Source: an uncultured Pseudomonadales bacterium (lineage in GTDB: Bacteria > Pseudomonadota > Gammaproteobacteria > Pseudomonadales > Cellvibrionaceae). Taken from it: 64,000 nucleotides of DNA. Shown piece after piece: positions 52,259 through 61,467 of the stretch; position 1 is the stretch's first letter, and each line of letters starts with the position of its first letter. The DNA is taken from positions 124,001-188,000 of the forward strand of contig CANLBN010000006.1 of NCBI GenBank assembly GCA_947488935.1, read 5' to 3'. The notes below the pieces were generated by a model. The model did not search any database. It was not told the origin of the DNA and saw nothing but the letters and a program-made list of their open reading frames with translations. The position numbers and the translations under genes are program-made.

Positions 52259-53641
52259 ATGAAAAAAACTCTACTGATCACTACAGTTGTACTCGCTATA
52301 GTAGTAGCGGTACCCAAGTTTCTTTCAGGCCCTATTAACCAACATATCGGTACTGTTGTTGCAAAAATCGACAACACACCCGGTTACAAAGTCGCCATCC
52401 TCGAGCAACACGCCGGATGGTTTACCAGCTCAGCTAAAATTAACGTATCCTTCGATATCAATACTATTGCTGCACCTGACCAGAATGCCAGCAATCCATT
52501 CGAGCATCTCAATGGCGATGTAACACTAAACATTCAGCATGGGCCCATTTTATTAGCCAACGGGGTTTCGCTAGGTTTGGCTGCATGGTCTATTGAGGCC
52601 GACAAATCCTTACTGAGAGACACGCTCACCTACTCTGACTCACAAAGCCTTTACCGTATTTACGGTAACACTGGCTTTTCAGGAAATAGTCAATACACCG
52701 ATGAAATACTTAAGTTTTCTACTGCTGAGACACAAAGTACATTCAGTGGCTGGACAGGAAAAGGGGTAATGTCAGCTAATGGGAGTTACTACTCTGGAGT
52801 CACTGACGGGGTCAATATTAGTAACTCAGACCTAACTAGCAGCATAGATACAATTGCATTAGACATACAGTTAGAAGGTAGTTGGCTAGCCGCCCTAGAG
52901 AACCCTATCTACAACTCTACCGGCAAGCTTACTGTAGGCTCTCTTAACATTACACCTGCGGAGCAATCGGCAATCATTATCGATGATATTTCTTTAGGTT
53001 TTGAAACACAAAAAAACGCTGATGAAACACTAGTAGATATGATTGTCAATTATGGGCTTAAGAAGGTTGAGTCACCTAATTTTGTAGCAAGTGATTTTGT
53101 TATGGACATAGAGTTTAAAAATTTAGAAAAAGAATTTCTCAAAGCCTATCAAAAAGTGGCGGGAGACCCAACAGGGTTTGAAGCAGGCTTACAAAGCCTG
53201 ATAGAAAATAATCTGTTAACTCAACTGCAAGCATCACCAGAAATCAACATAAAAGAATTATCAATTAATATCGATGGCAAAAGCTTTTCGGGTAATTTAC
53301 TGACCAAAATAGAAAACGTAGATGCTTTACCTGCGCAACTTAATGATCCTAAGTTTTGGCTACTACATACGGCGGCCAGCACCGATATTAAACTTGATAA
53401 AGCATTGGCATTAACACTAGGTGAATCCTTTTTATTACCTCAATTAGCCAGTAACCCAAGCACCCAAAGCATGCCTGTATCGCAACAAAAAGAAATAGTC
53501 GCAGCGCAAATCAATGGCACAATCAACGGCTTAATCGCACAGGGGCTAATCGTAGAAAAGGATTCAGGCTATGAAGCTAATCTACGTCTTGAGGAAGGCC
53601 AAGCAACCATCAATGGTCAGGTAACACCGCTACCCTTTTAA
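52259..53641 (+). CDS. DUF945 family protein (YdgA-like)
   Basis: A 460-aa envelope protein anchored by an N-terminal helix (MKKTLLITTVVLAIVVAVPK). The family start LSGPINQHIGTVVAKIDNTP followed by beta-rich sequence is recognisable, as is the closing region GLIVEKDSGYEANLRLEEGQ. Function is unknown; the fold is thought to be AsmA-like in some models, which I cannot check. AAGGA precedes ATG 52259. No operon partner. Confidence 0.85.
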   Translation: MKKTLLITTVVLAIVVAVPKFLSGPINQHIGTVVAKIDNTPGYKVAILEQHAGWFTSSAKINVSFDINTIAAPDQNASNPFEHLNGDVTLNIQHGPILLANGVSLGLAAWSIEADKSLLRDTLTYSDSQSLYRIYGNTGFSGNSQYTDEILKFSTAETQSTFSGWTGKGVMSANGSYYSGVTDGVNISNSDLTSSIDTIALDIQLEGSWLAALENPIYNSTGKLTVGSLNITPAEQSAIIIDDISLGFETQKNADETLVDMIVNYGLKKVESPNFVASDFVMDIEFKNLEKEFLKAYQKVAGDPTGFEAGLQSLIENNLLTQLQASPEINIKELSINIDGKSFSGNLLTKIENVDALPAQLNDPKFWLLHTAASTDIKLDKALALTLGESFLLPQLASNPSTQSMPVSQQKEIVAAQINGTINGLIAQGLIVEKDSGYEANLRLEEGQATINGQVTPLPF

Positions 53642-53695
53642 AAAAGTAACAGTACAAGGTGCTAGCTTTTAGTCTTTAAGACGATGAGGCAAATG

Positions 53696-54478
53696 CTAGC
53701 TCTTGTAGTAATACTTAATTATTGCGTTTTGTGTGCCGCCTTTTTCGTTAGTGATATTGACGGCACCTTTAAAACTCAATAACCGCCTACTTTTTAAGTC
53801 ATAAATTAATGCGAGTGGTTTAACAAATAAATTAAGCACAACATTCGATGGCTTTATTAAAAAGCAAGCCTGGGTTTCTCTATCATAGGTTTCTTTATAA
53901 CAGCTCTTAGCAGTAGACTTTTTAACGGTTAATTTAATCGTATCTAAATGTACAGGCGATAAAAAATCCATCACCAGCTTTTCGCCAGCTACTAGCGTAT
54001 ACCAATACTCACGAACAGCTTCATCAAAACCTGCATCGATGACTAAATCATCAGATAGTTTTATTGTTACTGTCTTAATATCACTTTTATTAGGCTTTCG
54101 ATAACTCACATTAATGCCTGAGTTATCACTACCGTCAAAAATTACGCTGCGCAATTCATTGTGACGCAAGTCTTTTTGGACAACGTTAGGACGAGTTGGA
54201 CTGGGAGAATAATCGATACTTTTAGTGGCGATAAGAACCTGATCAGTATTTCTGTACTCTACTCTTGTCTTTTTGTTATCGCCTTCCTCAAAAATATGAT
54301 ATTCACAATAAAGAGGCTGGTTAGTTGCAACATCGCGCACCTCACCAATGATATTAGCTTTTGGAACAGGCGGGAGATATTGACGGCAAAATTCTGGTGT
54401 ATGAGCTTCTGCAAAAATATCAGAAGAAATAAAAGAAAGTAGAAATAAAGCAGCAAAAGAGCAGTATCGAATCATCAT
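53696..54478 (-). CDS. Exported hypothetical protein
   Basis: A 260-aa periplasmic protein with signal peptide (CSFAALFLLSFISSDIFAEA). The rest is beta-rich with four or five Cys (FCRQYLPP, LYCEYHIF, AKSCYKETYDRETQACFLIK). Unrecognised. It lies just downstream of the lipid operon (Cfa gene) in the same direction but with a 201-bp gap, so membership is uncertain. Confidence 0.5.
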   Translation of the reverse strand: MMIRYCSFAALFLLSFISSDIFAEAHTPEFCRQYLPPVPKANIIGEVRDVATNQPLYCEYHIFEEGDNKKTRVEYRNTDQVLIATKSIDYSPSPTRPNVVQKDLRHNELRSVIFDGSDNSGINVSYRKPNKSDIKTVTIKLSDDLVIDAGFDEAVREYWYTLVAGEKLVMDFLSPVHLDTIKLTVKKSTAKSCYKETYDRETQACFLIKPSNVVLNLFVKPLALIYDLKSRRLLSFKGAVNITNEKGGTQNAIIKYYYKS

Positions 54479-54679
54479 GCTTACAAAGCTTACGTAATAG
54501 GCTTACCTGTCCGGCGTGGACCATTAATAAATATGTTGCCGACTATGCACCCCAATAATTAATCTGCAATGGTCCTATAGTTGTACTGATTTTTTGCTGC
54601 CTCAGATTAGTCAACTGACAACAAATATACCTTAACAGATTAGTGGTGCTATTTGTGATATAACAGGTTATCGATCAAC

Positions 54680-55948
54680 TTATTTCACCACAGGTAAATT
54701 CAGGCAACGGGGTTTTGCCATTAGCATTTGTACGGTCCCGATAGTTCTTTCTCGAAAGCCCCCTTCACAATAACAAAGGTAGTAATCCCACATCCGCACA
54801 AAGACATCATCGTAACCTTGCTCCTTAACGGCCAATAGTTTATCGGTAAACCTTTCACGCCAGTGCTCTAAGGTCCTTGCGTAATCGAGAGTGATATCTT
54901 CTATGCCAACGACTTGCATATCAGTATCTTTAGCAACATGATTCAACAATACCGAATTACAAGGCAGGTGCCCTCCAGGGAAAATATATTTTTGAATAAA
55001 ATCAACGCTATTACTTGTCAGTGCATAACGTTGGTCCGGCATTGTGATCGCTTGAATCAACATTAGCCCGTCACTTTTGAGGAGCTTACTACACATTTCA
55101 AAATAACTTTTATAATACTCAGGACCGACAGCCTCTATCATTTCAATAGAGACCAATTTATCGAATTTACCCGTTAAATCACGATAATCATCAAGTAGTA
55201 CTGTCACTCTATCGTCTAAACCCTCGGCCTTTATTTGCGCCTTGGCATAGCTATGCTGCTCTTTAGAGATCGTCGTTGTCGTCACACGACAGCCATAGTG
55301 TTTTGCCGCATGAATTGCCATGCCGCCCCAACCAGTGCCTATCTCTAGCAAGTGGTCTTTTTCTGTTAAGCATAGGCGCTGGCAAATGTGATCTAATTTA
55401 TAGGTTGCTGCACCGTCTAGCGTCATGTTCTTATCGGGATAAATAGCTGCCGAATACATCATAGTCGGGTCAAGGAATAATGAAAAAAAGTCATTACCCA
55501 AATCGTAGTGTGCTGCAATGTTTAACTTGGAGTTTTCTTTACTGTTAGACCTAAACAGGCGATGCGACCAACCCATCAGGGTATTACTCAGCTTCGACCA
55601 GCCATTATTTAGCTCAAGCACTAACTCTATGTTTTGACAAAGCACCTGAATTACATGGACGAGGTTCGGCGAATTCCAAGACCCTTTCATGTAAGCCTCA
55701 GCAGTACCTATAGCGCCGTTAAATAAAATATCTCTGTAGGTAGAGGTATGTTGGATAATAATGGTTCCACTAATATTCGCCTCAGACTCTGACTGGCCAA
55801 AGTATGAATACTGACCATTATCAACAAGTGTTAAACGCCCTTGTTTGATTTTTGACAACCAACTAAGTATCAACTTTTTAGCCCAACTATCAACAAAAGC
55901 CGATGCTGACTCGCTGACTTTTTTGTTATCAATACTAACTGCTCTCAT
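54680..55948 (-). CDS. Cyclopropane-fatty-acyl-phospholipid synthase family methyltransferase
   Basis: A 422-aa SAM-dependent enzyme acting on unsaturated phospholipid acyl chains. The N-terminal ~130 residues form the lipid-binding domain; NIAAHYDLGNDFFSLFLDPT and the SAM site LLEIGTGWGGMAIHAA are clear, with ISKEQHSYAKAQ after it and the C-terminal WRERFTDKL. Last gene of the five-gene operon under the ECF/ChrR system; family members in such operons make cyclopropane or methylated precursors of furan fatty acids. Which product is made here cannot be read from sequence. Confidence 0.9.
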   Translation of the reverse strand: MRAVSIDNKKVSESASAFVDSWAKKLILSWLSKIKQGRLTLVDNGQYSYFGQSESEANISGTIIIQHTSTYRDILFNGAIGTAEAYMKGSWNSPNLVHVIQVLCQNIELVLELNNGWSKLSNTLMGWSHRLFRSNSKENSKLNIAAHYDLGNDFFSLFLDPTMMYSAAIYPDKNMTLDGAATYKLDHICQRLCLTEKDHLLEIGTGWGGMAIHAAKHYGCRVTTTTISKEQHSYAKAQIKAEGLDDRVTVLLDDYRDLTGKFDKLVSIEMIEAVGPEYYKSYFEMCSKLLKSDGLMLIQAITMPDQRYALTSNSVDFIQKYIFPGGHLPCNSVLLNHVAKDTDMQVVGIEDITLDYARTLEHWRERFTDKLLAVKEQGYDDVFVRMWDYYLCYCEGGFRERTIGTVQMLMAKPRCLNLPVVK

Positions 55949-56038
55949 GAATCGGCTCCTACTAGCTTGTTATTCATTGTTTAATACGCAATTTTTTAAA
56001 ATTGTCTTTCTTTTTGTAAGGTTTTATTTGTTTTATGG

Positions 56039-56836
56039 CTATAAGCGGTCTGTATTAGTGCTCGGACTACCGTAAAAAGGGATTCTTTTGATAAAAAGTT
56101 TAAGTGCTTGCCAATAAATACCTAGGACAACTTTACTCGTCATTAGTGGGTATCGCCATAAAATAGAATTCATGGCCTGACTTGTCATTGCTTCACGTTT
56201 TAGGGTTAATGTCGCATCAAATACCGATTGTTGATGTTGATGTACATCGATATGGACCAATAGGTCTTTATCTGGGGTTTTTCCAGCCCAGTGATATTCA
56301 AGGTCCATCGGTTGAAAAGGCGATACGTGCATTTTTTTAGTAAACGTAAATGTTTGTTTTTTTGAATTATTTTTTTCTAAATCAGCCACATTTAAAATAT
56401 ATTGGCAACGCTCACCCCAAGGGGTATTAGTGACTTCTGCAACAACGGTTTCTAGATGCTTACCTGTCTTGTCAAAGCAGTAATAACAGGTAATAGGGTT
56501 AATAATAAAGCCAAAGTAGCGCAAATTAGCCAACATCCGAATAGGGCCTTCTGGCCTTTTACCATTTTCACGCTCCAGCCAATTAGCCAGTGCATCATAC
56601 AGTGAGCCGCTTTGTTTTTTATCAAAAAAGTCAGAGCGCCTAAATTGTGCGATATTAAATTTTTTATTAGACCACCAAGGGCTTTTAGCAAATACTTGAT
56701 CGATTTCATGTAAATCGAGATACACCATAAATACCTTATAGAAAAAAGCATGTGCTTTGGGTGTAAAGCGTCTGTGCCTTACTTTACCTGAGTAGATAGC
56801 ACTATTTAGCTCTATATTTTTAGATATCGCCGCCAT
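56039..56836 (-). CDS. DUF1365 domain protein
   Basis: A 265-aa protein of the DUF1365 family, always found beside FAD amine-oxidase-like and Cfa-like genes. Landmarks: YSGKVRHRRFTPKAHAFFYK, INPITCYYCFD, TNTPWGERCQYIL and HVSPFQPMDLEYHW. Function is unproven; lipid modification is inferred from context. It is 3 bp after the FAD oxidase stop, translationally linked. Confidence 0.9.
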   Translation of the reverse strand: MAAISKNIELNSAIYSGKVRHRRFTPKAHAFFYKVFMVYLDLHEIDQVFAKSPWWSNKKFNIAQFRRSDFFDKKQSGSLYDALANWLERENGKRPEGPIRMLANLRYFGFIINPITCYYCFDKTGKHLETVVAEVTNTPWGERCQYILNVADLEKNNSKKQTFTFTKKMHVSPFQPMDLEYHWAGKTPDKDLLVHIDVHQHQQSVFDATLTLKREAMTSQAMNSILWRYPLMTSKVVLGIYWQALKLFIKRIPFYGSPSTNTDRL

Positions 56837-56839
56837 AAC

Positions 56840-58105
56840 TTACAGTGTTGATCCTAGTTTCTCAGTAACCCGTAGTGCGCTAAGCACACCATCTTCGTGA
56901 AAACCATTGGCCCAATAAGCACCACAAAACCAAGTTTTATTAACACCGTTAATATCACTCCATTTTGCTTGCGCCTTAACGCTTTCCATAGAGAATACTG
57001 GATGCGCATAATGATAAACACCTAATATTTTGTCAGGGTCTATTGCTTCTGTTTTATTTAATGTCACACAAAAAGTATCCTCGCTTTCGATAGCCTGCAA
57101 AATATTCATATCGTAGGTTAATACCGGTGGTTTGGTCTCAGCTGAGGCATCTTGATCATTGGTAATTCGATAGTTCCAACTTGACCAAGTTGAGCGCCTT
57201 TTGGGCAGTAAACGGGTATCTGTATGCAAAACCACCTCATTATTTTGATAAGGTATTGCATTTAATACGTCTATTTCATCATCACTGGGGTTCGCTAACA
57301 TCTTAAGCGCTTGATCGCTATGCGCGGCAATAATAACTTCATCAAACTCTTCGTAACTACCGTCCATCAATTCAAGCTGCACACTTTCTCGCTCACGATG
57401 AATAGTTTTTATCGGCGTATCAAGGTGGATATTATCTTTAAAGCTGTCAATTAATGGTTCGATGTAACTGCCAGAACCACCCTCGATAACATGCCATTGA
57501 GGGCGATCATTAACACTTAATAGGCCGTGATTTCGGAAAAAATGTACAAAAAATTGTAGCGAGAAATTCTTCATGACCGTAGTCGATGCCGACCAAATGG
57601 CCGCACCCATAGGAATTAAATACTTATCGGTAAATACTTGGGAGTAGTTTTTGCGCTGTAGATACTCACCTAGGCTAATCTCAAGATACTCACCACCACT
57701 CTCGACATCTTGTAATGATTCTTTATTAAAACGTAAAATGTCACGAATCATCGCCCAATGCTTTACATTCAATAAATTTCGACGTTGAGCAAACATTGTA
57801 TTTAAATTGGTGCCACTGTATTCCAAACCTGTTATATCACATGAAACACTAAAACCCATATCCGTTGGTTTGGCAGAAACACCTAATTGGGCCAGTAGCT
57901 TTTGAAAGTTTGGATACGTCCAATCATTAAAAACAATAAAACCTGTATCAATGGCGTAATCTCTACCATTGTGGACGATCTTCTTTGTTGCGGTATGCCC
58001 CCCTAAACGGCTATCAGCCTCAAAAACAGTGACCTCGTGCTTTCGGCTTAGTACATAGGCAGCAGTTAATCCAGAGATACCTGCACCAATAATTGCTATT
58101 TTCAT
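56840..58105 (-). CDS. FAD-dependent amine oxidase-like flavoprotein
   Basis: A 421-aa protein. N-terminal dinucleotide-binding motif KIAIIGAGISGLTAAYVL, then EADSRLGGHTATKK and the C-terminal FAD segment WFCGAYWANGFHEDGVLSAL. Together with the DUF1365 and Cfa-like genes it forms a conserved trio, expected to act on membrane fatty acids (desaturation or oxidation). 48 bp after the SDR gene. Confidence 0.9.
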   Translation of the reverse strand: MKIAIIGAGISGLTAAYVLSRKHEVTVFEADSRLGGHTATKKIVHNGRDYAIDTGFIVFNDWTYPNFQKLLAQLGVSAKPTDMGFSVSCDITGLEYSGTNLNTMFAQRRNLLNVKHWAMIRDILRFNKESLQDVESGGEYLEISLGEYLQRKNYSQVFTDKYLIPMGAAIWSASTTVMKNFSLQFFVHFFRNHGLLSVNDRPQWHVIEGGSGSYIEPLIDSFKDNIHLDTPIKTIHRERESVQLELMDGSYEEFDEVIIAAHSDQALKMLANPSDDEIDVLNAIPYQNNEVVLHTDTRLLPKRRSTWSSWNYRITNDQDASAETKPPVLTYDMNILQAIESEDTFCVTLNKTEAIDPDKILGVYHYAHPVFSMESVKAQAKWSDINGVNKTWFCGAYWANGFHEDGVLSALRVTEKLGSTL

Positions 58106-58153
58106 TTATGCCCTTAACAGTTGTAATACATATAATTTTATAGCTAAGTGTAC

Positions 58154-58957
58154 TCAGCCACGACGCAGCTTAGGTGCCAACAAGCGATACCACAGCCATG
58201 AACAACAAGACATACACTTTAGCAGCCAATAAAAGCGTCTCGGGAAATTAATAAATAATTTTCGCTTGTTCATATTAACTATAATTGTTTGTGCTGCTTT
58301 TTCTGCCGACATAATAAAAGGCATAGGAAAATCATTCACATCGGTCATAGGCGTTTTAACAAAGCCTGGGCGAACAATACTAATATCAAACGCATCCGTT
58401 GGCAGATCCATTCTGAGCGCTTTTAAAAAGTAATCGGCTGCCGCCTTTGAGGCACCATAAATTTCTGCACGCGGAAACCCAGTAACAACAGTTAGGCTCG
58501 TTACCCCAACAATATAGGGTTTGTGTCGAGAATTTTTAAGCAGTGGCATTGCAATGTTTACGGAATTAACTAAGCCAAAAAAGTTAACATCGAACACTTT
58601 TTTATAGCTAAGTATATCGAGTGTTAAATCGTTTTCATATTCGACAACACCTGCCGCCAAAATGACCACATCGATGGCTTCAACACGGCTAAACAACTGC
58701 TCACGCACTTGCTTGATCTGTGAGGCATCAGATACATCTAAAGGTAGGGGTAATATTTTTTGAGGGGAAATTTTGGCAAGGTCATTAAGCTTGGAGACAC
58801 TACGTGCACTGACAATAACAACAGCACCCATATTAGCAAGATCAATTGCCAAACAGCGACCAATACCAGAGCTTGCCCCCGTTATCCAAACCGTCTTACC
58901 CTCCCAAGATCCCTTGCTATTTCCCTGTTCAATCACAGACACCTCGGAATGACTCAC
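58154..58957 (-). CDS. Short-chain dehydrogenase/reductase
   Basis: A 267-aa NAD(P)H-dependent oxidoreductase. Cofactor motif TGASSGIG near residue 27, LAAGVVEYE in the place of NNAG, catalytic Ser in VTSLTVVT and Tyr/Lys in YGASKAAAD, then RPGFVKTPM. The C-terminus (~230-267) is basic and Trp/Cys-rich (RRFYWLLKCMSCCSWLWYRL), suggesting membrane contact. Second gene of the ECF-linked operon, 2 bp after the NTF2-like gene. Confidence 0.92.
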   Translation of the reverse strand: MSHSEVSVIEQGNSKGSWEGKTVWITGASSGIGRCLAIDLANMGAVVIVSARSVSKLNDLAKISPQKILPLPLDVSDASQIKQVREQLFSRVEAIDVVILAAGVVEYENDLTLDILSYKKVFDVNFFGLVNSVNIAMPLLKNSRHKPYIVGVTSLTVVTGFPRAEIYGASKAAADYFLKALRMDLPTDAFDISIVRPGFVKTPMTDVNDFPMPFIMSAEKAAQTIIVNMNKRKLFINFPRRFYWLLKCMSCCSWLWYRLLAPKLRRG

Positions 58958-58959
58958 AA

Positions 58960-59391
58960 TTATGCGGCTTTAATCATACGTGACTTAATCATACGAATGG
59001 CACCACCGAGTAACGGAATATGCTCATAAAGCATTGATCCCATATCATAAAAGTCTTCATGGGATGTGACTTTGCCCTCTGAAAACTGAACAATACTAGT
59101 GCCAACCAGCTCTAGTCGCGCATTGTTTTTTATAGCGCTATGGCTATATTCCATTCTCCATTTAAGGCAGGTAGATCGCTCACTGGTAATTTCTTCAGTG
59201 AAGATAAACCGACAATAAGTCACATTCGAACAACTCTCTTTAAAATACGCTTTTAACGTCTCTAGGCCTTTGATTCTATGTAGAGGGTCTACAAAGACAA
59301 CATCTTCAGCATATATCTGATCGAGACAGTCAAATGACATCTGATCGAATGACTCGTAGTAATGTTTAAGTTTTGCTATCGGCGTTGTCAT
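58960..59391 (-). CDS. NTF2/SnoaL-like protein, first gene of the ECF-linked operon
   Basis: A 143-aa cone-fold protein of the nuclear transport factor 2-like superfamily: helical start KLKHYYESFDQMSFDCLDQI, then DVVFVDPLHRIKGLETLKAY and LVGTSIVQFSEGKVTSHEDF. Such proteins bind small hydrophobic molecules or act as isomerases; here it heads the lipid operon. The transcript probably starts at the ECF-type promoter near 59534-59563. Confidence 0.85.
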   Translation of the reverse strand: MTTPIAKLKHYYESFDQMSFDCLDQIYAEDVVFVDPLHRIKGLETLKAYFKESCSNVTYCRFIFTEEITSERSTCLKWRMEYSHSAIKNNARLELVGTSIVQFSEGKVTSHEDFYDMGSMLYEHIPLLGGAIRMIKSRMIKAA

Positions 59392-59533
59392 ACTAAACCC
59401 ACTCCATTGTGGTCGGTTTGTTAAAAGACCTTAGGAACCGATCTGAATGTTTTCTCGGTGACGAAAATTCCACTCAGACCTGTTCCTAAACTCTTTAAAT
59501 ACAGAAGGCGTTGTATGCCTATAATTTTACTAA

Positions 59534-59563
59534 CAGTTACGTGTCATATATTTATACAGATCA
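59534..59563 (-). promoter_or_regulatory. ECF11-type promoter candidate for the lipid operon
   Basis: On the minus strand TGATCT (59563-59558) is followed after exactly 18 bp by TAACTG (59539-59534). This fits the TGATCC-N18-TAA-type sites known for RpoE/ChrR of Rhodobacter. It lies 143 bp before the first gene of the operon. Confidence 0.6.
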
Positions 59564-59575
59564 CCCATAATTAGT

Positions 59576-59605
59576 AGATCCAAATAACAGACTATAGCGT
59601 AATAG
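59576..59605 (+). promoter_or_regulatory. ECF11-type promoter candidate for the sigma/anti-sigma genes
   Basis: AGATCC (59576-59581), 18 bp, TAATAG (59600-59605), about 85 bp before the sigma gene. It is laid out like the divergent site at 59534-59563, with 12 bp between the two -35 boxes. It would give autoregulation. Confidence 0.55.
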
Positions 59606-59690
59606 TGTGTAGTAGTTATTGGATAAAATTAGTCCTATCGCAAGATACGACCACTTACTCAATATATTCACGTAGACGAGGCGAAAACTT

Positions 59691-60323
59691 GTGCATAAAG
59701 CTGTAGAATTGAAGCCACATTATTTACATAATAAAGCTTCCATGGAATCAGATACTAGTACTAAAAAACCAACCTCATTTTGGAACGAACACCTAATCAA
59801 GGTTGGTAAAAGCCAAGATAGGCGGTCCTTTAAAGCACTTTATGAGCATTTTGGCCCATTGCTGAAAAGTTACTTTATGTCCAAATTTCCCAACCAGTAC
59901 TCATTACAAATGATGGATGAGCTTGTACAGGAAACGATGATTAAAGTTTGGCAAAAAGCCGGTAGTTACGATCAGAGTAAGGCAGCAGCTAGTACGTGGG
60001 TCTTTACTCTTGCGAGAAATACCCGTATTGACATGCTTAGACGTCAAAATAAGTATGCGAATACGACATCAATAGAAACAGAAGATATTTGGGAAGATTC
60101 AACAGAAAACGGCCCTTATCATATGCTGCAAAGCCACAGGCAGGCAGATGATATAAGAGAGTCACTAGAGAAATTACCCGAAGAACAAGCGCTCGTGATC
60201 CGCAAAGTGTATATGGAGTCGAAATCACACAGCGAAGTAGCTGAGGAGCTGAATTTACCGCTAGGTACGGTTAAATCAAGGGTTCGGCTTGCGCAAAACA
60301 AATTACAATCTTTAATACAGTAA
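59691..60323 (+). CDS. ECF sigma factor, RpoE/ChrR (ECF11) type
   Basis: A 210-aa sigma-70 family factor. Region 2: KALYEHFGPLLKSYFMSK, then LVQETMIKVWQKAGSYD and ASTWVFTLARNTRIDMLRR. Region 4: LEKLPEEQALVIRKVYMESK and LPLGTVKSRVRLAQNKL. The start is GTG 59691, with GAGGC eight bases upstream; ATG 59742 lacks a ribosome site. It directs RNA polymerase to the adjacent lipid operon and itself. The ChrR-like gene 81 bp downstream is its anti-sigma factor. Confidence 0.92.
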   Translation: MHKAVELKPHYLHNKASMESDTSTKKPTSFWNEHLIKVGKSQDRRSFKALYEHFGPLLKSYFMSKFPNQYSLQMMDELVQETMIKVWQKAGSYDQSKAAASTWVFTLARNTRIDMLRRQNKYANTTSIETEDIWEDSTENGPYHMLQSHRQADDIRESLEKLPEEQALVIRKVYMESKSHSEVAEELNLPLGTVKSRVRLAQNKLQSLIQ

Positions 60324-60404
60324 CGATTAGAATTTATATCTGTCAAAAACAGCTATAAATAAATGGAAAAGCACCACTATTAAGAATTTTTACAGGCAAG
60401 CATT

Positions 60405-61103
60405 ATGATACAGCATCACCCCGACGATAATTTACTGGTCGAATTTGCGAATGGCACATTAGATACAGCACAAGCTATTGCCGTCAACACACACTTACAC
60501 TTTTGTACTAAGTGTCAGCAAAATGTTCAAAGAATAGAGCAAATAGGCGGTGTGATGCTCGCGACATTGGAGCCTCAGCCGCTGGCTGAAGATAGTTTTG
60601 ACAAACTCATGGATTCCCTTGAGGCACTGCCTGCAACAACTGCTAAAAAAGCGTTAAGTCCTAAGCCACAACGATCTGAAAATAGTAAAGAGGCCGAAGA
60701 GTTATCCAAGCAATATGGTCCACTACCTACAGTTGTGACCAAAATGATCAATAATCGATCTCTCAAATGGAGACATGTTAATTCATCGCTAGAGACGAGA
60801 CCCCTAGTTGCCGGCCAACAAATACACCAAGTCTCGCTACAAAAAATCAATGCAGGCGGCATTGTGCCTGAGCATGATCATCGTGGTACAGAGATGACTG
60901 TTATTCTTAAAGGTAGTTTTTCTGACAAACAAGGTATTTATCAAGAAGGTGACTTCGTTGTCAAACAGCCTGGTGATATACACCAACCAATTTCAGCAAG
61001 CAACATAGATTGCCTCTGTTTATCAGTAGAAAGCGCTCCGGTTAAATTAACCGGCTTTTGGGGCCGTATACTTAACCCATTTATTAAGCACTACGCGGCT
61101 TAA
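60405..61103 (+). CDS. ChrR-like zinc anti-sigma factor with cupin domain
   Basis: A 232-aa anti-sigma factor. The N-terminal zinc anti-sigma domain is seen as His 30-x3-Cys 34-x2-Cys 37 with an upstream His pair at 4-5. The C-terminal cupin (~130-215) shows PEHDHRGTEMTVILKGSFSD, with the His/His/Glu metal ligands, and PGDIHQP. In Rhodobacter the homologue releases the sigma factor under singlet oxygen or organic peroxide stress. The pairing with a Cfa-like operon is the same here. Confidence 0.93.
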   Translation: MIQHHPDDNLLVEFANGTLDTAQAIAVNTHLHFCTKCQQNVQRIEQIGGVMLATLEPQPLAEDSFDKLMDSLEALPATTAKKALSPKPQRSENSKEAEELSKQYGPLPTVVTKMINNRSLKWRHVNSSLETRPLVAGQQIHQVSLQKINAGGIVPEHDHRGTEMTVILKGSFSDKQGIYQEGDFVVKQPGDIHQPISASNIDCLCLSVESAPVKLTGFWGRILNPFIKHYAA

Positions 61104-61467
61104 CTCAAGCCTCGCTAACCCTTTTTTACTTCCCTTGCTTTGGGCATCTATTCGATGCCCTTTTTCTTTTACATGCCTTAAAAATTACCTATATCGAAAA
61201 AAACACCGTAATGGGTTAGACTTTTAAACTATGCTTATTAAAAGTGTATTAATAACTTGTTCAATAATGCCAATTAAGGCGCGAGGAATAAGTTTGACGG
61301 GACCTAATAAGTGGCAAACGGCTCTAGGGAGCTATTTTAGGGCAATCTGAGGCTCGCTCTCGCTACTATGTAAACCTACTACTACACTTAGCACGCACTG
61401 CTGTGCTAGACAAAAAATAGATGCCAGCAGTAACCATAAAACTAGCGTTAACAGGCCCTAGAAACCT
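61104..61467. other. Intergenic region after the anti-sigma gene
   Basis: 364 bp: a good terminator at its start (61142-61166) and otherwise nothing recognisable before the diguanylate cyclase gene. Confidence 0.55.
61142..61166 (+). terminator. Rho-independent terminator of the sigma/anti-sigma unit
   Basis: GGGCATC (61142-61148) and GATGCCC (61154-61160) around a 5-nt loop, followed by TTTTTC. Confidence 0.9.
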
